9,816 nt of DNA from Anaerolinea sp. (GCA_020720965.1 DYNS01000083.1:1-9816), one strand, 5' to 3'; shown: positions 1-6,762, counted from the stretch's first letter. Numbers and translations: made by a program. The notes: generated by a model not told the origin, from the letters alone.

Positions 1-1629
1 CCCGCGCAGCAGACTGCCTGGGATGCCCTCTCTGCCGCCCTGCCCGCCCCCTCCTTGCCCTTTCTCCTACGCGGCGTTACCGGCTCTGGCAAAACCGAGC
101 TGTACTTACGTGCCGTAGCCCAAACCTTGCGGCAGGGCAAAGGGGCGCTCGTCCTTGTGCCAGAAATTGCCCTCACCCCCCAAACGGTGCGCCGATTTTT
201 GGCAAGGTTCCCAGGGCAAGTGGGGGTGCTGCACAGCCGGCTTTCTGAGGGGGAGCGTTACGACACCTGGCGGCGCGCTCGCAGCGGACAGGTGCAGGTC
301 ATCATCGGGGCGCGTTCCGCCCTGTTTGCGCCCCTGCCCCAACTGGGGCTGATTGTGCTGGACGAATGTCACGACCCGTCTTACTACCAGTCCGAGCCGC
401 CTTTTTACCATGCCGCCGAAGCCGCCCTGGCATACGCCCGTCACACCGGGGCGCTTGCCTTGTTTGGCAGCGCCACCCCGCCAGTCGATTTGCGCTTTCA
501 CGCTCAACAAGGCGCAATGCGCCTGCTGGAACTGACCGAGCGGGTGATAGAACCCGCCCCTCAAGCCTCGCCCAGCCTCCGCGCAGCCCTGCCCGGCGGC
601 TTGGCTCCCGTTTCGGTGGTAGATATGCGCCTGGAACTGCAAAGCGGCAACCGGGGCATCTTTAGCCGCACCCTGCTGGAAAGCCTTGCCGAGACGTTGG
701 AGCGCGGCGAGCAAGCCATTCTCTACCTCAACCGGCGCGGAACAGCCACTTACGTCTTTTGTCGCGCCTGCGGCTACGTGGCGGAATGCCCCCAATGCCA
801 AACTCCCCTGGTGCAGCACGGCGAGGCAAAGAACGCTGTGCTGCGCTGTCATCGCTGCGGCTATCAGCGTAAACTGCCCGCCGCCTGCCCCCAATGCGCC
901 AGCCCGCACATCCGCGCCTATGGTTTGGGCAGCGAGAAGGTGGAGCAGGAAGTGCAAGCCCACTTTCCCCAAGCCCGCACCCTGCGTTGGGATAGCGAAA
1001 CCACCACCCAAAAAGACGCTCACGAACACATTCTTACCCATTTTTCCAACCATCAGGCAGATGTGTTGGTGGGAACCCAAATGCTTGCCAAAGGGCTGCA
1101 CCTGCCCCTCGTCACCCTGGTCGGCGTTGTCTTGGCAGAGGTGGGGTTAACCCTGCCAGACCCCTTTGCGGGGGAAAGAGTCTTTCAACTCCTCACCCAG
1201 GTCGCCGGGCGTGCCGGGCGCTCGGCGCGTGGCGGAAGGGTAATTTTGCAAACCTTTATGCCCCAAAACCCGGTCATTGTGGCGGCAGCCGGGCAGGATT
1301 ACACCGCTTTTTACCAGCAAGAACTGCAAAACCGCCTCAGCCTCGGCTACCCGCCCTATTACCGCCTTGCCCGCCTGGAATATCGTCACGAGGACGAAGC
1401 CCAAGCCCAAACCCAGGCAGAAAGCCTTGCCGCCGCCATACGCCTGCGTTTATTACAAACCAATCAAAAAATAGAAGTTATTGGCGCGTTTCCCTCCCCC
1501 TTTGCCAAACTAGGCGAAAACTACCGCTGGCAAATTCTCCTACGCGGTGCAGACCCTGCCAACTTTTTGCGCCAGGTTGCCATGCCCCCCGGCTGGCGGG
1601 TGGAAACATCCCCGCGTAGCCTGCTCTAA
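1..1629 (+). CDS. priA: Primosomal protein N' (PriA helicase), C-terminal part, 5'-truncated by window edge
   Basis: PriA is a superfamily 2 3'-5' DNA helicase that recognises stalled or collapsed forks and reloads the replicative helicase in the cytoplasm. The frame is open from base 1, so the gene starts upstream; about 542 residues are present and the N-terminal DNA-binding part (200-300 residues in the family) is missing. Visible in order: Walker A (GVTGSGKTE, just after position 73), Walker B region as DECHDPSYYQ, a zinc-binding segment with paired cysteines (CRACGY, CPQC, CHRCGY, CPQC; about 757-900), then GTQMLAKG and the helicase motif QVAGRAGR (about 1198-1218), followed by the C-terminal domain up to TAA at 1627-1629. 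An in-frame TTG at 55 is internal, because the residues before it match the usual PriA lead-in to Walker A. The DECH box replaces the commoner DEEH. It converges on prmC. Confidence 0.96.
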   Translation, partial: PAQQTAWDALSAALPAPSLPFLLRGVTGSGKTELYLRAVAQTLRQGKGALVLVPEIALTPQTVRRFLARFPGQVGVLHSRLSEGERYDTWRRARSGQVQVIIGARSALFAPLPQLGLIVLDECHDPSYYQSEPPFYHAAEAALAYARHTGALALFGSATPPVDLRFHAQQGAMRLLELTERVIEPAPQASPSLRAALPGGLAPVSVVDMRLELQSGNRGIFSRTLLESLAETLERGEQAILYLNRRGTATYVFCRACGYVAECPQCQTPLVQHGEAKNAVLRCHRCGYQRKLPAACPQCASPHIRAYGLGSEKVEQEVQAHFPQARTLRWDSETTTQKDAHEHILTHFSNHQADVLVGTQMLAKGLHLPLVTLVGVVLAEVGLTLPDPFAGERVFQLLTQVAGRAGRSARGGRVILQTFMPQNPVIVAAAGQDYTAFYQQELQNRLSLGYPPYYRLARLEYRHEDEAQAQTQAESLAAAIRLRLLQTNQKIEVIGAFPSPFAKLGENYRWQILLRGADPANFLRQVAMPPGWRVETSPRSLL

Positions 1630-1637
1630 AACACAAA

Positions 1638-1667
1638 CCGCCTGCAACTGTCCCTGGTTGCAGGCGG
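1638..1667 (-). terminator. Intrinsic terminator between convergent priA and prmC
   Basis: A perfect 11-bp inverted repeat (CCGCCTGCAAC at 1638-1648, GTTGCAGGCGG at 1657-1667) encloses an 8-nt loop. Read on the minus strand the hairpin is followed by TTTGTGTTTT (1637 down to 1628), a U-rich tail, so it best ends the prmC operon. On the plus strand the tail (CTTGATTGAG) is poor in T, so termination of priA here would be weaker. The minus-strand U-tract overlaps the priA stop codon. Two smaller inverted repeats sit in the same gap (1676-1693 and 1706-1723) and are not called. Confidence 0.75.
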
Positions 1668-1731
1668 CTTGATTGAGGAGAATGCTTACTCCTTATTTTA
1701 TGCAACAGGTTAAGAACAACCTGAACAAAAC

Positions 1732-2544
1732 CTAAACATTGGATGAGAAATCTACAACCAGCATCCGCTCCAAACCGGCAAGGTCTTTTTGAATACGGAT
1801 GTCGGCATCTGGAAAAGCCTCCCGCGCCAGAGCGCGGAGCGCCGCCCCCTGCCTATACTCCATCTCTAGCAGGAGCAAACGCCCCTTTGCCCGGCTTACC
1901 GTTAAAAGAGCAAACAGCCCCCGGAACAAGTCCAACCCGTCCGCGCCGCCATCCAGCGCCAGCGAAGGCTCCCGCCCAAAGATGGGCAGTTCCCTCAGCG
2001 CAGCGGAGGGGATGTAAGGCAGGTTGGCGGTGAGAATATCGAAGGGCGGCAGGGCAAGCCCTTGGAGCAAATTGGTTTGCACCCATTGCACCCGATTTTG
2101 CACCCCATGCTTTTGAGCGTTCCGCTTTGCCACCCGTAGCGCGGCGGCAGAAAGGTCGGTTGCCAGGCATTGGGCTTGGGGCAAATGAGTCGCCAGGCAG
2201 ATGGGGAGAATGCCAGAGCCGGTTCCCACGTCTATGCAGCGGTACACAGGCTGAGGTTGCGCTCTGGCAAAGGCGAGGGCGGTTTCCACGAGCAGCTCCG
2301 TCTCCGGGCGCGGAATCAGCACAGCGGGGGAGACTTCAAATTCCAAACCGAAAAATTCCCATTTGCCTAAAAGGTAGGGCAGGGGTTCTCCGTTTTCCAG
2401 TTGCTGCCAGGCTCTTTGCATTTGGCTGCGCTGAGCGGGCGTGAGAGGCGTTTGGGGGTGTGTTAAAAGCCAAGTGCGGCTGCGCCCCAAAATGTGCGCC
2501 AGCAGCACCTGGCTTTCCAGGCTTTTAAGCCAGTCTGAGACCAT
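1732..2544 (-). CDS. prmC: Peptide chain release factor N5-glutamine methyltransferase PrmC (HemK)
   Basis: PrmC transfers a methyl group from S-adenosylmethionine to the glutamine of the GGQ motif in release factors, raising the efficiency of translation termination. The 270 residues show an N-terminal helical release-factor-binding region (1-70), the family signature VLIPRPETE at 75-83, the SAM-binding loop DVGTGSG at 105-111, and the motif IV position at 174-177. That motif reads NLPY where most family members have NPPY; asparagine, second proline and tyrosine are retained, so activity is plausible. The ATG at 2544 lies only 5 bp after the prfA stop codon and has no strong Shine-Dalgarno sequence, so translation probably depends on coupling to prfA. 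Adjacency to its substrate gene prfA is a well-known conserved arrangement. It is the last gene of the minus-strand block. Confidence 0.94.
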   Translation of the reverse strand: MVSDWLKSLESQVLLAHILGRSRTWLLTHPQTPLTPAQRSQMQRAWQQLENGEPLPYLLGKWEFFGLEFEVSPAVLIPRPETELLVETALAFARAQPQPVYRCIDVGTGSGILPICLATHLPQAQCLATDLSAAALRVAKRNAQKHGVQNRVQWVQTNLLQGLALPPFDILTANLPYIPSAALRELPIFGREPSLALDGGADGLDLFRGLFALLTVSRAKGRLLLLEMEYRQGAALRALAREAFPDADIRIQKDLAGLERMLVVDFSSNV

Positions 2545-2549
2545 GAGGG

Positions 2550-3623
2550 TTAATCTTCGTCTTCGCCGCCGCTGGAAAGGCGCTCGGCTTCGTCTCGTGT
2601 GGAGAGTTCTTCGATGAAGGTTTCGATGTCGCCATCCATGACAACCGGCAGGTTGTAGGAGGAAACGCCGATGCGGTGGTCGGTGACTCGGCTTTGGGGG
2701 TAGTTGTAGGTGCGGATTTTCTCCGAGCGTTCGCCGGTGCCAATTTGAGAGCGGCGGGCGGCATCCAGTTCGTTGCGGCGTTTTTCTTCCTCGGCTTCAA
2801 ACAGGCGGGCGCGTAAGATGGAGAGGGCGCGGAGTTTGTTTTGCAGTTGAGAGCGTTCGTCCTGGCAGGTGACGACCATGCCGGTAGGTTTGTGGTACAG
2901 GCGCACGGCGGTGGAGTTCTTCTGCACGTTTTGCCCCCCTGCTCCGGCGGAGCGGTACACTTCTATTTCGATGTCGGTTTCTGGTACATGCACTTCCACG
3001 TCATCCACTTCTGCCAAGACGGCAACGGTGGCGGCGCTGGTGTGAATGCGCCCTTGCGCCTCGGTGGCTGGCACGCGCTGAACGCGATGCACCCCGGATT
3101 CGTATTTGAGTTTGGAGTAAGCGCCTTTGCCTTTAATCTCAAAGGTGATTTCTTTGTAGCCGCCGATGCCAATTTCACTGGCGGACATGATTTCGGCTTT
3201 CCAGCGTTGGCGCTCGGCGTAGCGGCTATACATGCGGAAGAGGTCGGCGGCGAAGAGGGCGGCTTCGTCTCCGCCGGTTCCGGCGCGGATTTCTACAATG
3301 ACGTTGCGCTCGTCTCGCGGGTCTTTGGGGACGAGCAGGGCTTTGATGGCTTTTTCCAGGGCGGGGATGTTTTCCTGCATTTCTGCAATTTCCAACTCTG
3401 CCAGGGCGAGCAGTTCCGGGTCGGTTTCGGCTTCGCGCAGGGTTAGGGCTTCTTCCAGCCGTTTTTGCGCCTGGCGGTATTGGGCGGCTTTTTGCACAAT
3501 TTCTTCCAGGTCGGCGCGTTCTTTGTTCAGGTCTGCCATTTTTTGGTAGTCGGCGCCGACTTCCATGAGTTGGCGGTTGAGTTCTTCGTATCGTTCTTCA
3601 ATTCCGGCGAGTTTTTCGAGCAT
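2550..3623 (-). CDS. prfA: Peptide chain release factor 1 (RF1)
   Basis: RF1 reads UAA and UAG stop codons and triggers hydrolysis of peptidyl-tRNA on the ribosome. The 357-residue length is normal. The N-terminal coiled-coil domain (1-100) is followed by the RF1 core. The stop-codon recognition tripeptide is PAT at 185-187 inside HRVQRVPATEAQGRIHTS; RF2 would carry SPF there, so this is RF1. The catalytic GGQ is at 229-231 in RSAGAGGQ, then CQDERSQLQNK. The ATG at 3623 is preceded by a good ribosome binding site (AGAGG, about 6 nt upstream). prmC, which methylates the GGQ glutamine, follows after 5 bp. A strong GC-rich hairpin sits just upstream (3654-3677). The gene itself shows nothing unusual. 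Confidence 0.97.
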   Translation of the reverse strand: MLEKLAGIEERYEELNRQLMEVGADYQKMADLNKERADLEEIVQKAAQYRQAQKRLEEALTLREAETDPELLALAELEIAEMQENIPALEKAIKALLVPKDPRDERNVIVEIRAGTGGDEAALFAADLFRMYSRYAERQRWKAEIMSASEIGIGGYKEITFEIKGKGAYSKLKYESGVHRVQRVPATEAQGRIHTSAATVAVLAEVDDVEVHVPETDIEIEVYRSAGAGGQNVQKNSTAVRLYHKPTGMVVTCQDERSQLQNKLRALSILRARLFEAEEEKRRNELDAARRSQIGTGERSEKIRTYNYPQSRVTDHRIGVSSYNLPVVMDGDIETFIEELSTRDEAERLSSGGEDED

Positions 3624-3653
3624 GGTTTTCCTCTTCGGGCTTTAGGCGGCACA

Positions 3654-3677
3654 AGGCGCGGCGTATGCGCCGCGCCT
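3654..3677 (-). other. GC-rich hairpin in the prfA leader / intergenic region
   Basis: A perfect 10-bp inverted repeat (AGGCGCGGCG at 3654-3663, CGCCGCGCCT at 3668-3677) with a 4-nt loop lies between the 44-residue membrane protein gene and prfA, ending about 30 bp before the prfA start. Neither strand has a T-run after it, so a standard intrinsic terminator is not supported. It could be an RNA-processing or stability element, a partial attenuator, or a regulatory structure that separates prfA-prmC expression from the upstream accessory genes. Confidence 0.5.
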
Positions 3678-3702
3678 GGGAGGGCTTGCTGTTGGGGGTT
3701 TG

Positions 3703-3837
3703 CTAGTAAATGCTGACGACCATCGAGAGCGCCATGGAGAGGATGAGAATGACGGCAATGATGGCAAAAATTGCCTGGTTGCGGCGCACCTGACGGGTGT
3801 GATAGTCTAATTTGGGGGTGGTTTTTTGTTTTTTCAT
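3703..3837 (-). CDS. Hypothetical 44-residue single-pass membrane microprotein
   Basis: I translated this by hand. It has ATG at 3837, TAG at 3705-3703, and 44 codons between them, starting MKKQKTTPKLDYHTRQVRRN. Residues 1-20 are very basic. Residues 21-44 (AIFAIIAVILILSMALSMVV and the following SIY) form one hydrophobic segment long enough to cross the membrane. The positive-inside rule predicts N-terminus in, C-terminus out. A ribosome binding site-like AAAAGG lies about 6 nt before the ATG. The gene sits 21 bp after the receiver gene and about 79 bp before prfA, all on the same strand. The basic tail plus single helix resembles small hypothetical proteins I recall from Anaerolineae, but I cannot name a family. 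Function is unknown; the charge and hydrophobicity pattern argues strongly that it is coding. Confidence 0.7.
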   Translation of the reverse strand: MKKQKTTPKLDYHTRQVRRNQAIFAIIAVILILSMALSMVVSIY

Positions 3838-3858
3838 GCTGACCTTTTGCGTTTGGGG

Positions 3859-4242
3859 CTACATTTTACCACCATGTTTTGTGATGGCGTTTTGCATGGC
3901 GGCTTCCAACTCATCCAGGCTGACGGGTTTGGTGATGTAGGCATCCGCGCCCAGGCGCAGGGCTTCGTCTATTTGCACGTCTGTTGCCTCGGAGGAGAGC
4001 ATGATGATGGGCAGGTGTTTCCACTCTGGGCGGTGGCGCACAAATTCCAGCATCATAATGCCGGTGACTTCGGGCATATTAATATCCAAGATGAGCAGGT
4101 CTGGCTTTTTGCCGGTTAACAGTTCTTTGGAAGCGAAGCGGGCGTTGAGGAAGTGCCGGGTCTGACAATCCAGCAGCTTCAGCATCAGCGTAATGGCACG
4201 CGCCATTTCTTCGTCATCGTCCACAATCCAGATTTGCTTCAT
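3859..4242 (-). CDS. Stand-alone response regulator receiver domain (CheY-like)
   Basis: A 127-residue protein that consists of a single REC domain and no output domain. Such proteins are phosphorylated on aspartate by a histidine kinase and act through protein-protein contact. All key residues are visible: the acidic pocket at D8-D10 (IVDDDEE), phosphoacceptor D53 in LLILDINMPE, the switch serine S83/S84 in IIMLSSEA, and K105 in the TKP motif. It should be phosphorylatable. No histidine kinase gene is in the window, so its partner is elsewhere. The ATG at 4242 overlaps the stop codon of the preceding toxin-like gene in an ATGA arrangement (4-nt overlap), and there is no clear ribosome binding site, so translational coupling is likely. 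The target is unknown; chemotaxis is possible but nothing nearby supports it. Confidence 0.9.
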   Translation of the reverse strand: MKQIWIVDDDEEMARAITLMLKLLDCQTRHFLNARFASKELLTGKKPDLLILDINMPEVTGIMMLEFVRHRPEWKHLPIIMLSSEATDVQIDEALRLGADAYITKPVSLDELEAAMQNAITKHGGKM

Positions 4243-4577
4243 AGGGTGGTTCTCTCAATTTGGTCAAGAAATTCTTCAAAGGAGATTTCATTTTCGGATT
4301 TTTGATGTGATTTGGCTTCCCCGTAAGGATGCCAGTGCCAAAATCCACCAGTATTATCAGCTCCGAATATTCTATCCTGGTTATAAATTTGGGCAAAAGC
4401 GGTTTTTTTGGTTTTTTGGTTGTAGTAAACGTCTATGAATGATAAATTCGCCAGGTAAACTCTCATCTGGATGTGAAAACTGCCCTCACTGAGAGTTTGA
4501 ATGCGAATAACGCTTGCGCGGTTGGCGCAGATATTTTGGATGTTTTTGTAAAAAGCGGCAACGCCTATTTGAGCCAT
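4239..4577 (-). CDS. Putative TumE/DUF6516-like toxin of a toxin-antitoxin pair
   Basis: A 112-residue protein with ATG at 4577 and stop at 4241-4239. Conserved-looking elements: MRVYLANLSFIDVYYN (38-53, two beta strands), DRIFGADNTGG (68-78), a histidine-rich HWHPYG at 81-86 with a further H91, and a C-terminal helix FEEFLDQIE (100-108). The order of strand pair, R-x-DN-x-GG, HxHP and FEEFLDxI is what I associate with the TumE/DUF6516 toxin-like family, whose members follow small antitoxin genes. This is recognition from memory, not a search. The start overlaps the end of the upstream antitoxin-like gene by 13 nt and the stop overlaps the receiver start by 4 nt. A longer in-frame start at 4625 would overlap the antitoxin far more and adds residues that do not resemble the family. 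The gene is markedly AT-rich compared with its surroundings. The histidines are candidate active-site residues. Confidence 0.55.
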   Translation of the reverse strand: MAQIGVAAFYKNIQNICANRASVIRIQTLSEGSFHIQMRVYLANLSFIDVYYNQKTKKTAFAQIYNQDRIFGADNTGGFWHWHPYGEAKSHQKSENEISFEEFLDQIERTTL

Positions 4578-4879
4578 GCCGCAATGGTTTCCAGGTCTTT
4601 CTGTTCGTAGAGAGCGGATTCCCAATCCCAGTTGTCTTTTTCGACTTCGTAAGCATGAGGGTTGGAGATGTTGCCATTTTGGCAGGCGGCTTCAAATTCC
4701 ACGAAATTTAAGCCGTATTTTTGTTCATAAGCGTTTATTTTTTGTTGGAGTTCATGCTGTTTCAGGCGAACCAGGTCTTTTAGCGCAATCGAGAGCGCCT
4801 GTTCTACCCTCGTTTCTCCGGTAATTTGGCGCAACGCCTGATAAACAGGGTTAGAGAGAGTGGTTGTCTTGGTTAACAT
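4565..4879 (-). CDS. Putative antitoxin partner of the TumE-like protein
   Basis: A 104-residue protein starting at ATG 4879 with GGAG seven nt upstream; its ATG lies 4 bp after the uvrC stop codon. The N-terminus (1-20) is short and threonine-rich. It is followed by a long predicted helix (about 24-57: RVEQALSIALKDLVRL and onward) and then FVEFEAA, a linker, and an acidic and aromatic segment AYEVEKDNWDWESALYE (77-92). The KYG-x-FxEFE plus YEVEKDxWxWE pattern matches small antitoxin-like proteins that I recall preceding TumE/DUF6516 genes. Antitoxin-first order with a short overlap into the next gene fits a type II toxin-antitoxin pair, in which the protein would bind its toxin and possibly the operator. 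An alternative ATG at 4915 would overlap uvrC by 32 nt and lacks a ribosome binding site. No clear helix-turn-helix is visible. Confidence 0.55.
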   Translation of the reverse strand: MLTKTTTLSNPVYQALRQITGETRVEQALSIALKDLVRLKQHELQQKINAYEQKYGLNFVEFEAACQNGNISNPHAYEVEKDNWDWESALYEQKDLETIAAWLK

Positions 4880-4883
4880 GGTC

Positions 4884-6755
4884 TTACTCCAAATGAGAGC
4901 GCAGGTTTTGGGCAACTTCGGCGGGGAGGACTTGTTGCAATTCCTCTTGCGAGGCAGTCCTTATCTTATCTATGGAACCAAAATGTTTCAAGAGGGATTT
5001 TCGCCGCGCCGGTCCAATGCCGGGGATAGCGTCCAGGATGGATGCCATCCCTTGCTTGCTGCGGCGTTTGCGGTGCGCGGTAATGCCAAAGCGGTGGGCT
5101 TCATCGCGGATGCGCTGCACAAGGTACAACGCCTGCGAGTGGCGCGGCAGCAGCAGGGGCTGCGGATTATGCGGAAAGAAGATTTCCTCCTCTCGTTTTG
5201 CCAAGCCCACCACTGCCACCTTCTCCAAAAGCCCAAAGGCTTGCAGCACCTTCACCACCCGCCCCAACTGCCCCTTGCCCCCGTCCACAATAATCAGGTC
5301 GGGCAGCAGAGAAAAAGACTCATCGGGTTTGGTCTTGGGCGCGGCGGGGTCGCTTTCTGCCGCGCTTTGCCAGCGCCGAAAGCGGCGGGTGAGCATTTCT
5401 TCCATGCTGGCAAAATCGTCCGGGTTGCCGATGGAGGTGCTATCGATGTTGAATTTGCGATACAGCCGTTTGGCGGGTACGCCCTGCTCGAACACCACCA
5501 TCGCCCCCACCGTAGCCACTCCTTGCGTGTGCGATACATCATAACATTCCATTCGATTGGGGGTCTTTGTCAGCCCCAGGGCAGATTGTAACTCCGCCAG
5601 CGCCATCTCCTGCTTGTGACTGTCTGCCTGCCATTGAGCGTGCAGGGCGCTGAGAGTTTCGGCGGCGTTCTCGGCTGCCATTTGCACCAGTTCGCGGGGC
5701 TGCCCCTCGCGTGGGACGTGGATTTCGGTTTTTTCTCCGCCCCGCCTCGAGCGCATCCACTCCTGAATGATTTTAGCTTCTTCAATCTCTTCCGGTAGCA
5801 GCAGCTGTTCGGGTACGGTTGCCGCCTCGGTGTAGAACTGCTTCAAAAATTCCGAGATAATTTCTGCATCCGGGGCATCTTCTGCCCCTTCCAACACAAA
5901 ATATTCCCGCCCAATCAATTTTCCGGCGCGAATAAAAAACACCTGCACGCAGGCTTCCGCCTCGCTGCGCGCCATGGCAATCACATCCGAGTCTTTATAA
6001 TCTGCCGGGAAGACGACTTTTTGCCTTTCCACCACGCTGTGCATGGCTTTCAGGCGGTCGCGCAGGGCGGCAGCTTTCTCAAAGCGCAGTTCCTCGGCGG
6101 CGTTTTGCATTTCGGCTTGCACCTTTTCCATCACCGGCTCGGAATGTCCGCTCAAAAATTCCATCAGGTCGCCAATCATGGCGCGGTAGCCCTGTGCAGA
6201 AATTGCGCCAATGCAGGGACCGGCACACAGTTTGATGTCGTAGTACAGGCAGGCGCGCTTGTCCTGCCCGCTAATTTCCCGGTCACAGGTCAGGTAAGGG
6301 AAGACCTTTCGCAGCACGTCCAAAGTCTGGTACACCGCCCAGGCGGAGGTGTAGGGACCAAAATAACGGGCTCCATCTTCCAGCATTTGGCGGGTGACGG
6401 TGACTTTGGGGTAGGCTTCCTGCCAGTGAATTTTGATGTACGGATAACGTTTGTCGTCCTTCAGCCGGATGTTGTACTTGGGGCGCAGGCGCTTAATCAG
6501 GTTCATTTCCAAAATCAGGGCTTCCAACTCCGAGCCGACCACAATCCACTCAATATCCCGAATCTCCCTCACCAGGCGGCGGGTCTTGTTATCGTGGCTG
6601 GAATCGGCATGGAAGTAAGAGCGCACCCGATTTTTGAGATTAATCGCCTTGCCCACATAAATAATCGTCCCCTCGGCGTTCTTCATCTGGTAACAGCCGG
6701 GCTTGGTGGGCAGGGTGTCCAAAATCCCCTGAAGGTGAGTAGAAATCTCTAACAT
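4884..6755 (-). CDS. uvrC: Excinuclease ABC subunit C (UvrC)
   Basis: UvrC makes the two incisions either side of a DNA lesion after UvrA/UvrB recognition. From ATG 6755 it has 623 residues, normal for the family. Domains: GIY-YIG nuclease for the 3' cut (about 14-93, with IIYVGKA and NRVRSYF), four cysteines at 157, 169, 177 and 181 spaced as in the known iron-sulfur cluster of UvrC, a UVR motif that contacts UvrB (about 203-238), the RNase H-like 5' nuclease (D406 in CYDVSH, D491 in IIVDGGKGQ, RDEAHRF at 550-556), and C-terminal helix-hairpin-helix DNA binding (about 572-623, IPGIGPARR). The open frame extends to 6815, but UvrC proteins typically begin at MLEISTHLQ-like sequence, and a TAGAAT box ends 7 nt before 6755, so the shorter start is preferred. 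It heads the minus-strand block. Confidence 0.96.
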   Translation of the reverse strand: MLEISTHLQGILDTLPTKPGCYQMKNAEGTIIYVGKAINLKNRVRSYFHADSSHDNKTRRLVREIRDIEWIVVGSELEALILEMNLIKRLRPKYNIRLKDDKRYPYIKIHWQEAYPKVTVTRQMLEDGARYFGPYTSAWAVYQTLDVLRKVFPYLTCDREISGQDKRACLYYDIKLCAGPCIGAISAQGYRAMIGDLMEFLSGHSEPVMEKVQAEMQNAAEELRFEKAAALRDRLKAMHSVVERQKVVFPADYKDSDVIAMARSEAEACVQVFFIRAGKLIGREYFVLEGAEDAPDAEIISEFLKQFYTEAATVPEQLLLPEEIEEAKIIQEWMRSRRGGEKTEIHVPREGQPRELVQMAAENAAETLSALHAQWQADSHKQEMALAELQSALGLTKTPNRMECYDVSHTQGVATVGAMVVFEQGVPAKRLYRKFNIDSTSIGNPDDFASMEEMLTRRFRRWQSAAESDPAAPKTKPDESFSLLPDLIIVDGGKGQLGRVVKVLQAFGLLEKVAVVGLAKREEEIFFPHNPQPLLLPRHSQALYLVQRIRDEAHRFGITAHRKRRSKQGMASILDAIPGIGPARRKSLLKHFGSIDKIRTASQEELQQVLPAEVAQNLRSHLE

Positions 6756-6762
6756 GCGCCCG

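Noticed and set aside
106..1101. 331-codon open frame on the minus strand inside priA
   Set aside because: Antisense shadow of a well-supported helicase gene; composition (glycine, alanine, histidine, glutamine rich) shows no recognisable domain and it lacks a credible start site.
1676..1723. Two small inverted repeats (1676-1693, 5-bp stem; 1706-1723, 6-bp stem) after the main terminator
   Set aside because: Stems are too short to be distinguished from chance; mentioned only with the terminator.
2841..3446. 201-codon open frame on the plus strand opposite prfA
   Set aside because: Low-complexity glycine, phenylalanine and valine rich translation; mirrors prfA codons.
4578..4625. Longer start for the toxin-like gene at 4625
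   Set aside because: Adds 16 residues that are an out-of-frame copy of antitoxin codons and look unlike a protein start; ATG 4577 gives the usual short overlap.
4880..4915. Upstream start for the antitoxin-like gene at 4915
   Set aside because: Would overlap uvrC by 32 nt without a ribosome binding site, while ATG 4879 has GGAG at 7 nt.
6021..6752. 243-codon open frame on the plus strand opposite uvrC
   Set aside because: Antisense shadow of the UvrC N-terminal half; uvrC residues there are clearly conserved. The similar frame at 4860-5591 was rejected for the same reason.
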